Assembly: GCF_017084525.1 (NCBI RefSeq)
Contig: NZ_CP070950.1
Coordinates: 434,001-498,000, forward strand
DNA length: 64,000 bases
Source of the DNA: Conexibacter sp. SYSU D00693
GTDB lineage: Bacteria > Actinomycetota > Thermoleophilia > Solirubrobacterales > Solirubrobacteraceae
Direction: 5' to 3'
Positions 8,768 to 16,457 of the stretch are shown here, piece by piece (position 1 is the stretch's first letter; every line of letters starts with the position of its first letter). The position numbers were made by a program, and so were the translations under genes. Below the pieces are notes generated by a model. The model ran no database searches. It was not told the origin of the DNA and worked only from the letters and a program-made list of their open reading frames with translations.

Positions 8768-9219
8768 CCACCGGCCTCGTCGCCAACCGCATCGAGGTGA
8801 TGCACGGCGTCAACCTCGACCAGCTGGGGCGGCGCCCCGCGACCCACTACGGGACGCTGACCTTCGACGAGCTCGAGCAGCGCATCACCGCCGACGCCCG
8901 CGAGCTCGGCCTCGAGGCGCGCTTCTTCCAGACCAACCACGAGGGCGAGTTCGTGGAGCACCTCCACCGCCTCGATGGCCTGGCCGACGGGATCGTCCTC
9001 AACCCCGGGGCCTGGACGCACTACTCGTGGGCGATCCGCGACGCGCTCGAGCTCTGCGGCCTGCCGGCCGTCGAGGTCCACCTGTCCGACGTCGACGCCC
9101 GCGAGGACTTCCGCAAGGTCTCCGTCGTGCGCGACCACTGCATCGCCACCGTCAAGGGCCGCGGGCCCGACGGCTACCGTGACGCGCTCGTGCGTCTCAG
9201 GGAGGAGCTCCAGAAGTGA
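8764..9219 (+). CDS. aroQ: 3-Dehydroquinate dehydratase, type II
   Basis: The enzyme dehydrates 3-dehydroquinate to 3-dehydroshikimate. The 151-residue protein has the type II motifs: MHGVNLDQLGRR followed by HYG (catalytic Arg and Tyr region), FFQTNHEGEF, the LNPGAWTHYSWAIRDAL loop with the substrate-binding Asn and His, and EVHLS with the catalytic His. The following loop reads SDVDARE where most members have SNxHxRE, a mild deviation. The GTG start overlaps the aroKB stop (GTGA), so the two are translationally coupled. Length is normal for the dodecameric family. Confidence 0.94.
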   Translation: MTTGLVANRIEVMHGVNLDQLGRRPATHYGTLTFDELEQRITADARELGLEARFFQTNHEGEFVEHLHRLDGLADGIVLNPGAWTHYSWAIRDALELCGLPAVEVHLSDVDAREDFRKVSVVRDHCIATVKGRGPDGYRDALVRLREELQK

Positions 9220-10298
9220 CCGAGGTCTCCGTCGCGCGCGCCAGGCGCCTGGCCGAGCGCGCCGCGCAGGACGAGCTGGACCTCCTGCTCGTCACGGGCG
9301 CCGTCGACGTCCGCTGGCTCACCGGCTTCACCGGGTCGTCCGGACTCGCCGTGGTCGGCTCGGGCGGCGTGCGGCGCTTCGTGACGGACTTCCGCTACCT
9401 CGTGCAGTCCGCCGAGCAGCTCGGCGACGACTGGGAGCGCGAGATCGCCCAGGAGCTGCTGGCCCACGTCGCCCAGGGGCTGCACGGCCGCGTCGGCTTC
9501 GACGACGGCGACCTGTCGGTCAAGCAGCACGCGGCGCTGGCCGACGCGGTCGGTGACGACGTCGAGCTCGTCCCCGCCGGCGGCCTGGTCGGCGAGCTGC
9601 GCGCCGTCAAGGACGCCGACGAGGTCGCGAGGATCCGCGCCGCCACGCGACTGGCCGACCGGGCGCTGGAGGAGGTCCTCGAGCGCGGTCTCGCGGGGCG
9701 CACCGAGCGCGACGTCGCCCTCGACCTCGAGATGACGATGCGCAGGATGGGCGCCGAGGGCGTCTCGTTCCCGCCCATCGTCGCGGCGGGCGCCCACGGG
9801 GCGCTGCCCCACGCCGAGCCGCGCGACGTCGAGATCCCCCGCGGGACGCTGTGCGTCATCGACTGGGGCGCGCAGCTCGACGGCTACGCGTCGGACTGCA
9901 CGCGCACGTTCGGCACCGGCGGCGAGGTCGACCCGCGCGACGCCGAGGTCTACGAGCTCGTGCGCGTCGCGCAGGAGCAGGCGCTGGCCGCCGTGCGCGC
10001 GGGTGTCGGCGGGCGGGAGGTCGACGCGGTGGCGCGCGACCTCATCGCCGCCGCCGGCCACGGCGAGCACTTCGGCCACGGGCTCGGGCACGGCGTCGGC
10101 GCCGAGGTCCACGAGGGGCCGCGGCTCTCACAGCGCTCCGACAGCGTCCTGGCGGCCGGCAACGTCGTGACGGTCGAGCCGGGCGTCTACGTGCCCGGCG
10201 CCGTGGGCGTGCGGATCGAGGACCTCGCGGTCGTGACCGACGACGGCACCGACGTCCTCACGTCACTGCCCAAGCGCCTGCGCACGATCGACGGCTGA
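9216..10298 (+). CDS. M24 family Xaa-Pro aminopeptidase / dipeptidase
   Basis: This is a pita-bread metallopeptidase cleaving X-Pro bonds in the cytoplasm. The 360 residues comprise a creatinase-type N-terminal domain (1-120) and a catalytic domain with all five metal ligands visible: Asp in VIDWGA, Asp in SDCTRTF, His in GHGLGHG, Glu in VEPGVY and Glu in RIEDLA. The start is a GTG overlapping the aroQ stop, with a strong GGGAGGAG ribosome site at 9200-9207. In many gram-positives this gene is followed by efp; here efp lies 36 kb further on. Aminopeptidase versus dipeptidase specificity cannot be decided. Confidence 0.93.
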   Translation: MTEVSVARARRLAERAAQDELDLLLVTGAVDVRWLTGFTGSSGLAVVGSGGVRRFVTDFRYLVQSAEQLGDDWEREIAQELLAHVAQGLHGRVGFDDGDLSVKQHAALADAVGDDVELVPAGGLVGELRAVKDADEVARIRAATRLADRALEEVLERGLAGRTERDVALDLEMTMRRMGAEGVSFPPIVAAGAHGALPHAEPRDVEIPRGTLCVIDWGAQLDGYASDCTRTFGTGGEVDPRDAEVYELVRVAQEQALAAVRAGVGGREVDAVARDLIAAAGHGEHFGHGLGHGVGAEVHEGPRLSQRSDSVLAAGNVVTVEPGVYVPGAVGVRIEDLAVVTDDGTDVLTSLPKRLRTIDG

Positions 10299-11425
10299 AC
10301 GCCGAGCAGCCGGCCGCCCATCCAGGCGGTGAGGCCGCCGGCGAGCAGCAGGTAGGTGAGGTAGGCGAGGGTCGGTGCCTGATCGGCCACGGAGAAGCGG
10401 ACGTGCAGCTCCGTGCCGAGCCCGAGGGCGAGGGCGAGCACCGGCAGGCGGCCGCGGTGCGCCTCCCAGGCGGTGAGGGCGATCGCGGCTGGGGCGGCGT
10501 AGTACGTCGTGTTCCACGGGTCGACGAGGCAGCGCAGCATCAGCGCCAGGGCGAGCAGCAGGAGCGCGTCGTCGGCGACGCGGTCGGGGCGGCGGGCCCA
10601 GGCGATGGCGAGCGGGACGGGGAGGAGGATCGCCAGGAGCTTGGGCACGTAGACCAGCTCGTCAGGCGTCGTGCGACCCAGGGGCCACGTGGCGCTGGGC
10701 TCGCCCAGCGGCCAGAAGACCTGCCACGGGTGGAAGTTGCCGGCCGAGCTGAGTCCGACGGCGGCGCGGTGCAGCGTGTGGCTGTCGATGAGCGCGAGGC
10801 CGCCGACGCCCGCGAGGACGGGACCGAGGGCGCCGAGCGCCACCAGCCCACGGCGGTGGGGAGCGGCGACGACGACGGGCGCGACCGCGACGAGCGCCAC
10901 CGGCTTGGCGGCGATCGCCGCGGCGAGGAGGAGGCCGGCCAGCAGCGGCAGACGGCCGCTGCGCGCGAGCAGCACGGCGAGGACCATGAGCGCGGCGGCG
11001 AGGAGCTCCTCCGGGTGGCCGTACTCCAGCGCGGTGTAGCTCAGCGGCGCGGCGACCGTGGCGGCGAGGACGGCGAGCGCGCCGCGCTGGTGCAGGCCGC
11101 GCGCGCGGGCGGTGTGCACCAGCAGGAGCCCGAGGCCGAGCAGGAGCGCGAAGGGCAGGACGAGCCCGCCGCGGAAGACGGCGACCTCGCCGTCGCCGAG
11201 CTGGGCGCCGAGCCAGGCGAACGGCGCGCGCAGCACGAGCGCGCCGCCGTACGCGGGGGCGTCGTCGACGAACGTCCGCAGGTCGCCCTCGACCAGGGCG
11301 CGCTCGGCCTCCATCGCCTCGGCGCCGTAGTCGCTCCAGTAGACGTCGCCCGAGCTCGCGACGCCGACGACGAGCGCGAGGACGAGCCCGAGCAGCGCTG
11401 GCAGGGCGAGGGGACGCAGGCGCAC
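10187..11425 (-). CDS. Polytopic membrane protein, GT-C glycosyltransferase-like
   Basis: The 412-residue product has about ten hydrophobic helices starting at LALPALLGLVLALVVGVASS. An acidic first extracytoplasmic loop (DVYWSDYGAEAMEAERALVEG) has the layout of GT-C and DUF2029-like mannosyltransferases that use polyprenyl-phosphate sugars. I recognise the fold type but not the family. I chose GTG 11425 because GGAGG lies 11-15 nt upstream; a longer start at 11503 would run past the divergent start at 11487. The last 112 bp run antisense into the peptidase gene, and the tail after GGRLLGVQPS looks like passive read-through. Confidence 0.65.
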   Translation of the reverse strand: MRLRPLALPALLGLVLALVVGVASSGDVYWSDYGAEAMEAERALVEGDLRTFVDDAPAYGGALVLRAPFAWLGAQLGDGEVAVFRGGLVLPFALLLGLGLLLVHTARARGLHQRGALAVLAATVAAPLSYTALEYGHPEELLAAALMVLAVLLARSGRLPLLAGLLLAAAIAAKPVALVAVAPVVVAAPHRRGLVALGALGPVLAGVGGLALIDSHTLHRAAVGLSSAGNFHPWQVFWPLGEPSATWPLGRTTPDELVYVPKLLAILLPVPLAIAWARRPDRVADDALLLLALALMLRCLVDPWNTTYYAAPAAIALTAWEAHRGRLPVLALALGLGTELHVRFSVADQAPTLAYLTYLLLAGGLTAWMGGRLLGVQPSIVRRRLGSDVRTSVPSSVTTARSSIRTPTAPGT

Positions 11426-11486
11426 CTCCGAGCATCGTCCTCCCGCGGCTCGGGCTTGAGTGCGCCCGAGGGTGGGCAGACGGCCG

Positions 11487-11933
11487 ATGATGAGCCAGGA
11501 CAAGGACCCGCTGGACGTCGAGGAGGCGGTCCGCCGCCTCGAGCACGCGCTGCCGCTGCAGCTGCGCTCGGTGGTCGCCTACGGCATCGCCTCCGGCTCG
11601 CTCGTGGGCTTCCAGTACGTCGGGCTGGGCGAGCTGTTCTGGCGCTTCGCGCAGGCCGACCTCGACGACGTGCGCCGCCTCACCGAGAAGCTGGTCACGC
11701 TCGGCGGACAGCCGCCCACGGAGGTGCCTGACGCGGAGCTCGGGACGATCCCGGAGCGGATGGTCGAGCGGCTCATCGAGCTCGAGCGCGAGGTGATCGA
11801 GGCGCTGCAGGACGTCATCCCCACCACCGGTCACACCGGCGACTCGGAGGCGCTCGAGCACCGCCTCGAGCACCTGATCATGCGCAAGCAGGAGCAGGTC
11901 GACGCGCTGCTGCGCGCGCTGCGCCAGCCGTGA
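11487..11933 (+). CDS. Ferritin-like four-helix protein lacking diiron ligands
   Basis: The 148-residue protein is wholly helical and matches the bacterioferritin/Dps-like helix pattern: a first long helix (AVRRLEHALPLQLRSVVAYG), a second with FWRFAQADLDDVRRLTEKL followed by VTLGGQPP, a typical ferritin-like turn, then two charged helices. The metal-binding ExxH of the second helix reads DDVRR, so iron binding seems unlikely. Tandem ATGs (11487 and 11490) make the exact start uncertain by one residue. It is divergent from the membrane protein upstream and overlaps the next gene by four bases. Confidence 0.65.
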   Translation: MMSQDKDPLDVEEAVRRLEHALPLQLRSVVAYGIASGSLVGFQYVGLGELFWRFAQADLDDVRRLTEKLVTLGGQPPTEVPDAELGTIPERMVERLIELEREVIEALQDVIPTTGHTGDSEALEHRLEHLIMRKQEQVDALLRALRQP

Positions 11934-12355
11934 TCCGCGGGGCGCCGCGCGAGCGCTCGCACCTGCTCAAGGTCGTGGGCCACGGCCGCGGCCCCGCCCC
12001 CGACCGCTGGCTGGAGGAGGGCTGGGAGCGCGTCCTGCGCCGCTCGGGCTTCCCCCGCCGCCCGCGGGTCGTGCCGGGCGACCGCCTCGTCCTCTACGCC
12101 GCCGTCTGGCAGCGGCTCTTCGGCGTCGTCGAGGTCGTCGGCGAGCCCGAGCTCGACGACGGCGGCGCCGACCCGGTGCGCTGGCCGTGGTCGGTCCCGG
12201 TCGAGCCGCTGCTCGTCGTGCCCGTGCTCGACGCCGCCCCGCCGCTGCAGGCCTGCGGGGTCGCGCCGCGCTCCATGTCCCAGCAGTCCCACGTGCGGAT
12301 CACGGCCGAGCAGTACGAGCGTGCCGTCGATGCGTTGAGCTCGGTGGCGCGGTGA
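11930..12355 (+). CDS. EVE/PUA-like small domain protein
   Basis: This 141-residue protein has an N-terminal HLLKVVGHGRG strand, then VVPGDRLVLYAAVWQRLFGVVEVVGEPE, resembling the GD-x-hydrophobic core and Gly-hydrophobic-Val strands of EVE (PUA-like) domains that bind modified bases in nucleic acids. The match is to the overall pattern, not a diagnostic motif. The GTG start overlaps the ferritin-like gene (GTGA), implying translational coupling. No neighbour clarifies its substrate. Confidence 0.5.
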   Translation: MIRGAPRERSHLLKVVGHGRGPAPDRWLEEGWERVLRRSGFPRRPRVVPGDRLVLYAAVWQRLFGVVEVVGEPELDDGGADPVRWPWSVPVEPLLVVPVLDAAPPLQACGVAPRSMSQQSHVRITAEQYERAVDALSSVAR

Positions 12356-12387
12356 CCGGTGCACCCGCCATCATCTGAGCGAGCGTC

Positions 12388-12810
12388 ATGACGCGGTTCG
12401 TCTACGGAGCCGGCGGGTCCAGCCGCGAGCACGTGGCGGTGGTGACGGCCATCTACGCCGCCTTCGCGCGGCGCGACCTCGAGGGGGCGCTCGAGCACCT
12501 CGCCGAGGACGTGGTGCTGTGGCCGGCCGGGACCGCGCAGCGCCTCGGGCGCGAGGAGCCCTACCGGGGCCACGACGGCGTGCGGCGCTACTTCGCCGAC
12601 GCCGAGGAGGCGTGGGACGAGCTCGTGGTCCACGCCCGCGACGTGCGGGCCGCGGGGGCCGGCGTGGTCGTCTTCGGGCATGTCGACCTGCGCCTGGGCG
12701 AGCGGCGCGTCGTCCAGCCGGTGGTGTGGGTGTGGCAGCTGCGCGGCGACAAGGCGGTGTCCATGCGCGTCACGGACCTCGGCGACCCCGAGGAGCGCGG
12801 CGCCGCCTAG
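12388..12810 (+). CDS. SnoaL-like / NTF2-fold protein
   Basis: The 140-residue product follows the cone-shaped NTF2/SnoaL pattern: a helix REHVAVVTAIYAAFARRDLEGALEHLAEDVVLWP, a loop PYRGHDGVRRYFADAEEAWDEL, then four strands ending with VWVWQLRGDKAVSMRVTDL. Members include ketosteroid-isomerase-like enzymes and ligand-binding proteins, so no specific reaction can be assigned. The ATG lies 32 bp after the previous stop. Its own TAG stop forms part of the -10 hexamer proposed for the next gene. Confidence 0.75.
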   Translation: MTRFVYGAGGSSREHVAVVTAIYAAFARRDLEGALEHLAEDVVLWPAGTAQRLGREEPYRGHDGVRRYFADAEEAWDELVVHARDVRAAGAGVVVFGHVDLRLGERRVVQPVVWVWQLRGDKAVSMRVTDLGDPEERGAA

Positions 12811-12813
12811 GCT
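12808..12813 (+). promoter_or_regulatory. Candidate -10 element (TAGGCT) of the GFA gene
   Basis: TAGGCT ends exactly 6 nt before the ATG at 12820, the spacing expected for transcription starting on the A of ATG. Its first three bases are also the stop codon of the upstream gene. Confidence 0.4.
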
Positions 12814-12819
12814 GGCGCC

Positions 12820-13230
12820 ATGTCTCCCGAGCCCGTCCTGCGCGGCGGCTGCCTGTGCGGCGGCGTGCGCTACGAGGTCGACGCGCCGCTGGGCCAGGCG
12901 CGCTACTGCCACTGCACCCGCTGCCAGCGGCGCACGGGCACCGCGGCGTCGGCGAGCGCCGTGGTGCCGGAGGGCGCGCTGCGCGTCGTGGCGGGCGAGG
13001 AGCTCCTGCAGGGCTGGCAGCCGCCCGACGGCGCCGAGAAGGTCTTCTGCCGCGTCTGCGGCTCCGGGATCTACAGCCGGTCGCAGGACGGGACGCTCGG
13101 CGTGCGCCTCGGCACGGTCGACGGCGACCCGGGCGTGCGACCGGCGCTGCGCCAGTACGTCGCGAACGCCGCGGTGTGGGAGCCGCTGCCCGACGACGGC
13201 CTCCCGCGTCTGCCGGGTCCGCACGCCTAG
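12820..13230 (+). CDS. GFA/CENP-V family zinc-binding protein
   Basis: This 136-residue protein carries the cysteine set of the GFA (glutathione-dependent formaldehyde-activating enzyme-like) fold: CLCGGVRYEV near residue 11, CHCTRCQRRTG near residue 31 and CRVCGSG near residue 75. These bind one structural and one catalytic-type zinc. Many members have no proven link to formaldehyde or glutathione, so the name describes the fold only. It lies 9 bp after the SnoaL-like gene and 11 bp before plsC, each start being preceded by a TAnnnT hexamer. Confidence 0.85.
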   Translation: MSPEPVLRGGCLCGGVRYEVDAPLGQARYCHCTRCQRRTGTAASASAVVPEGALRVVAGEELLQGWQPPDGAEKVFCRVCGSGIYSRSQDGTLGVRLGTVDGDPGVRPALRQYVANAAVWEPLPDDGLPRLPGPHA

Positions 13231-13233
13231 GAT
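13228..13233 (+). promoter_or_regulatory. Candidate -10 element (TAGGAT) of the acyltransferase gene
   Basis: TAGGAT ends 8 nt before the ATG at 13242 and again reuses the TAG stop of the preceding gene as its first three bases. Confidence 0.4.
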
Positions 13234-13241
13234 CCCGGCGG

Positions 13242-13913
13242 ATGAGCAGCCAGCGCGTCGAGCACGTCTCCGGCATGTACCGCTTCGCCCTCGGCCTGTG
13301 CACGCCGACGGTGCGCTGGTGGGGGCGCCTGGAGGTGACGGGGCTCGAGGCCCTCCCGCTCGAGGGGCCGGTGCTCCTCGCCGGCAACCACGACTCCTAC
13401 TGGGACCCGGTGACGATCGGCATCGCCGGCATGCCGCGCCGGCAGATCAAGGCGCTGGCGAAGGCGTCGATGTGGAAGGTCAAGGGCCTGGACAAGGTCC
13501 TGGACGGCATGGGCCAGATCCCGATCGACCGCGGCAAGGGCGACCAGGGTGCGCTGGAGCGCGCCATCGCCGAGCTGCGCGCCGGCGCGTGCATCGGCGT
13601 CTTCCCAGAGGGCACGCGGTCGCTGGGCCGCGAGCTGCGGGCGCGCAGCGGCTTCGGTCGCCTGGCCCAGGCGGTGCCCGAGGCGACGGTCGTCTGCTGC
13701 ACGGTCACCGGCACCACGGACATCACCGCCTTCCCCAAGCGCCCCAAGCTGCGCGTGCACTTCTTCCCACCGGCGGGCGGCGGACTGCAGCACGGCGAGG
13801 AGGCCGCGGCGCTCGCCGTCCGGCTGCTCGAGGAGATCCGCGGGCAGGCGCCGATCTCGATCGCCGGGCGCAAGCGGCGCAAGGCCGCGGCGCGCGGCCA
13901 GGTCCCGGCCTAG
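13242..13913 (+). CDS. plsC: 1-Acyl-sn-glycerol-3-phosphate acyltransferase (PlsC family)
   Basis: The enzyme acylates lysophosphatidic acid in phospholipid synthesis. The 223 residues show the acyltransferase blocks in order: NHDSYWDP (block I, His-x4-Asp catalytic pair, about 48-55), GQIPIDRG (block II), FPEGTRS (block III, about 120-126) and a block IV-like VVCCTVTGT. The start context is an ATG eight bases after a TAGGAT hexamer with no clear Shine-Dalgarno. The gene converges with and overlaps the next one by four bases. A paralogous acyltransferase with another substrate cannot be excluded. Confidence 0.88.
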   Translation: MSSQRVEHVSGMYRFALGLCTPTVRWWGRLEVTGLEALPLEGPVLLAGNHDSYWDPVTIGIAGMPRRQIKALAKASMWKVKGLDKVLDGMGQIPIDRGKGDQGALERAIAELRAGACIGVFPEGTRSLGRELRARSGFGRLAQAVPEATVVCCTVTGTTDITAFPKRPKLRVHFFPPAGGGLQHGEEAAALAVRLLEEIRGQAPISIAGRKRRKAAARGQVPA

Positions 13914-15502
13914 AGCCGGCCCTGCGCGGCGAGCTTCGCCAGCCGCGCGGGCGCGGCGTGCACCAGCGCGGCGCGCGCGGCGATGGCTCCGGGCGCGCCG
14001 TGCACGCCGCCCGACGGGTGCGCCGAGGCCGACGCGAGGAACAGCCGGCCGATGGTCGTCTCCGGCCGGCCCGCCTGCGCGGGGATCGGGCGGAACATCG
14101 CGAGCTGGTGCAGGTGGGCGGTGCCGCCGTTGAGCGCGCCGCCCGCGAGGTTGGCGTCCTGCTCGGCCAGCTGCTCGGGGCCGGTGACGACGCGGCGGCG
14201 CACGAGGCCGCCGAAGCCCGGCGCGGCCTGCTCGACGCGCGCCTGCATGCGGTCGGCCAGGCGCTCGAGCTCGTCGCGCGACCAGCGTCCCGACAGCTCG
14301 CCCGCCGCGTCCTCGCGGACGTCCTGCGGGACGTGCGTGTACGCCCAGGCGGTGTCCTTGCCGACCGGCTGGCGCATCGGGTCGGCGACGGCGTACTGGC
14401 CCATCACGAGGAACGGCGTGTCCGGGATGCGGCGCGTGGCCATCTGGGCCATCGTCGTGGTGAGCTCGTCGACGCCGTCGGTCACGTGCAGGCAGGCGGC
14501 GCGGCGCGCGTGCTCGGAGGCCCACGGGATCGGCCCGTCCAGCGACCAGTCGACCTTCACCGTGCTCGAGTCGAGCTGGAAGCGCTCGAGGTCGGCCAGG
14601 ACGCGTCGGGAGAGGAGCTCGGGCCCGACGAGGCGCAGGTAGAGGGCCCGGGCCTCCACGTCGGCGACGACGGCGTGGCGGGCCGGGACCTCGTCGCCGT
14701 GGGCGGTGCGCACCGCGCGGGCGCGGCCGTCGCGGACGACGACGCGCTCGACGGGCACCTCGCAGCGCAGGCGACCACCGCGGGCCTCCAGGCGGGCCAC
14801 CAGCGCGCGGGTCAGGGCGCTCGAGCCGCCCTCGGGGACCGGGAAGCCGTGGCGCTGGCCCAGCCCGCACATGATCCAGCCGAAGGCGCCGCTGCCCACC
14901 GCCTCGGGGGCGAGGTCGGCGTGCAGCGCCGTGCCGGCCAGCAGCTCGCGCGCGTCGCGGCCGCGGAAGTGCTCCTCGCCCATCCGCCGCACCTCGAGGG
15001 CGAGGAAGCGCGCGAGGCGCAGGAGGTCGCGCGGGCGGGTGCGCGCGGCGATGCCCGCCGGGCCGGCCAGGGGTGGGAAGGGCGAGAAGAACGCGCGGGC
15101 GAACGGCCGCTCGAGCCGCCGCCAGCGCGCCATGAGCAGCTCCCACGGGCGGCCGTCGGCCGGGTCGTCGAGCAGCGCCGTCGTCTCGTCCAGCGCGCCG
15201 CCGAGGAGCGCCGCGGTCCCGTCGCCCGGCCGCACGCTGGCCAGGACGTGCGGGGACCGGCGCCAGCGCAGCCCGTGCTCCTCGAGCCCCAGGCGGGGGA
15301 TCGGGCCCGGCATCTGGGCGAAGGGGTAGAAGCTCGAGAAGCGGTCGTGCACGAAGCCCGGCTCGCAGACCTCGCCGCTGCGCACCGCGCCGCCCGGTTC
15401 GGGCTGGGCCTCGAGGACCTCGACCGACCACCCGGCGTCGGCCAGGAGGTTGGCGGCCACGAGCCCGTTGGGGCCCGCGCCGATGACGACGGCGTCGGCC
15501 AT
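13910..15502 (-). CDS. NAD(P)/FAD-dependent oxidoreductase of the phytoene desaturase-like family
   Basis: The 530-residue protein begins with a dinucleotide-binding fold, VVIGAGPNGLVAANLLADAG, then EAQPEPGGAVRS, the two-part FAD signature of carotenoid-desaturase-like and PYROXD2-like oxidoreductases. A FAD-binding C-terminal motif (LFLASASAHPSGGVHGAPGA) closes the fold. No carotenoid genes neighbour it, so the substrate is unknown. I chose ATG 15502 because the motif follows directly; an upstream GTG or ATG would extend into the divergent gene's promoter. An 18-bp perfect palindrome lies 12 bp upstream of its start. Confidence 0.85.
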   Translation of the reverse strand: MADAVVIGAGPNGLVAANLLADAGWSVEVLEAQPEPGGAVRSGEVCEPGFVHDRFSSFYPFAQMPGPIPRLGLEEHGLRWRRSPHVLASVRPGDGTAALLGGALDETTALLDDPADGRPWELLMARWRRLERPFARAFFSPFPPLAGPAGIAARTRPRDLLRLARFLALEVRRMGEEHFRGRDARELLAGTALHADLAPEAVGSGAFGWIMCGLGQRHGFPVPEGGSSALTRALVARLEARGGRLRCEVPVERVVVRDGRARAVRTAHGDEVPARHAVVADVEARALYLRLVGPELLSRRVLADLERFQLDSSTVKVDWSLDGPIPWASEHARRAACLHVTDGVDELTTTMAQMATRRIPDTPFLVMGQYAVADPMRQPVGKDTAWAYTHVPQDVREDAAGELSGRWSRDELERLADRMQARVEQAAPGFGGLVRRRVVTGPEQLAEQDANLAGGALNGGTAHLHQLAMFRPIPAQAGRPETTIGRLFLASASAHPSGGVHGAPGAIAARAALVHAAPARLAKLAAQGRL

Positions 15503-15513
15503 CCGTGAGCGGG

Positions 15514-15531
15514 CTACCCCGCGCGGGGTAG
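15514..15531. promoter_or_regulatory. Perfect 18-bp palindrome between divergent genes (candidate operator)
   Basis: CTACCCCGCGCGGGGTAG reads the same on both strands and occupies half of the 38-bp gap between the start codons of the flavin oxidoreductase (minus) and the Rieske fusion (plus). It ends in TAG on both strands, so it may overlap both promoters. Confidence 0.5.
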
Positions 15532-15540
15532 TGCGTCGCC

Positions 15541-16398
15541 ATGCACGTCCGGTCACCCGCCGCCCACGCCGCCGCCGAGCGCCTCGGGGAGGTCGAGGCG
15601 CTCAGCGCCGACCCCGTCGCCTCGGCGGTCCGCAACGTCCTCGGCACGGGCGCCGTCAAGGACGCCCTGAGCGGCGTCCCGAGCGGCCACCCGATCCACC
15701 CGGCGCTCACCGACCTCGCCATCGGCAGCTGGACGAGCGCCACGATCCTCGACCTCGTCGGGGGCGAGGGCAGCCAGCAGGCGGCCGACAAGCTCGTGGC
15801 CGTCGGGCTGCTGTCGACGGTGCCGGTGATCGCGACCGGGATGTCGGACTGGGCGGACACGATCGGGCCCGAGCGGCGCATCGGCACCGCGCACGCCCTG
15901 ACGAACGCCGCGGCGACCGCCTGCTACGCCGCCTCGCTGGCCGCGCGGCGCAGCGGCCGGCGCGGCACCGGCGTGCTGCTCGGCCTGGCGGGGGCCTCGA
16001 TCGCCGGTGCCGGCGCGTGGCTCGGCGGTCACCTGGCGTTCTCGCGCGGGGTCGGGGTCGACGAGACGACCTTCGAGCGCCCGCCCGAGGACTGGACAGC
16101 GGTCGCCCGCGCCGAGGAGCTGGTCGAGGGCCGGCCCAAGGCCGTGCGCGCCGGCGGCGTGGAGGCCGTCCTCGTGCGCCGCGGTGGCCGCGTGCACGCC
16201 CTCGCCGACCGCTGCAACCACCGCGGCGGCTCGCTCGCCGACGGGGAGCTGCAGGGCGACTGCCTGGTCTGCCCGCTGCACGGCTCCGTCTTCGCCCTCG
16301 AGGACGGGTCGGTGGAGCGCGGCCCGGCCACCGCGCCGCAGCCCGTCTACGAGGTCCGCGAGCGCGACGGCACCGTGGAGCTCCGCGCAGCCGGGTGA
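15541..16398 (+). CDS. DUF2231 membrane domain fused to a Rieske [2Fe-2S] domain
   Basis: Residues 40-175 form a DUF2231-like membrane domain with HPIHPALTDLAIGSW and several hydrophobic helices. Residues 185-285 are a small Rieske ferredoxin domain with the cluster ligands CNH (C-x-H) and CPLH (C-x2-H) separated by 16 residues. The short insert makes it a soluble ferredoxin type rather than a bc1-type Rieske. The fusion suggests electron transfer to or from a membrane redox partner. It is divergent from a flavin oxidoreductase with only a palindrome between, so the two could share control. Its TGA stop lies inside the palindromic element 16396-16457. Confidence 0.85.
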   Translation: MHVRSPAAHAAAERLGEVEALSADPVASAVRNVLGTGAVKDALSGVPSGHPIHPALTDLAIGSWTSATILDLVGGEGSQQAADKLVAVGLLSTVPVIATGMSDWADTIGPERRIGTAHALTNAAATACYAASLAARRSGRRGTGVLLGLAGASIAGAGAWLGGHLAFSRGVGVDETTFERPPEDWTAVARAEELVEGRPKAVRAGGVEAVLVRRGGRVHALADRCNHRGGSLADGELQGDCLVCPLHGSVFALEDGSVERGPATAPQPVYEVRERDGTVELRAAG

Positions 16399-16457
16399 AA
16401 GGTGCCTGGCACCCGTTCAAGTTCGATCGAGCTTGAACCGGTGCCTGGCACCTTTCA
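16396..16457. repeat. 62-bp REPIN-like palindrome at a convergent gene junction
   Basis: Two near-palindromic GGTGCCTGGCACC units (16401-16413 and 16440-16452) face each other around GTTCAAG / CTTGAAC arms. The whole element is close to a perfect inverted repeat, with outer ends TGAAAGG and CCTTTCA. The TGA at the left end is the stop of the Rieske gene. The TCA at the right end is the stop, read on the minus strand, of the next gene. It could act as a bidirectional terminator. Confidence 0.8.

Noticed and set aside
9851-11731. A 626-residue plus-strand frame over the membrane glycosyltransferase-like gene
   Set aside because: Its product is a Glu/Gln/Arg/Gly-rich string, the mirror of a hydrophobic membrane gene on the minus strand.
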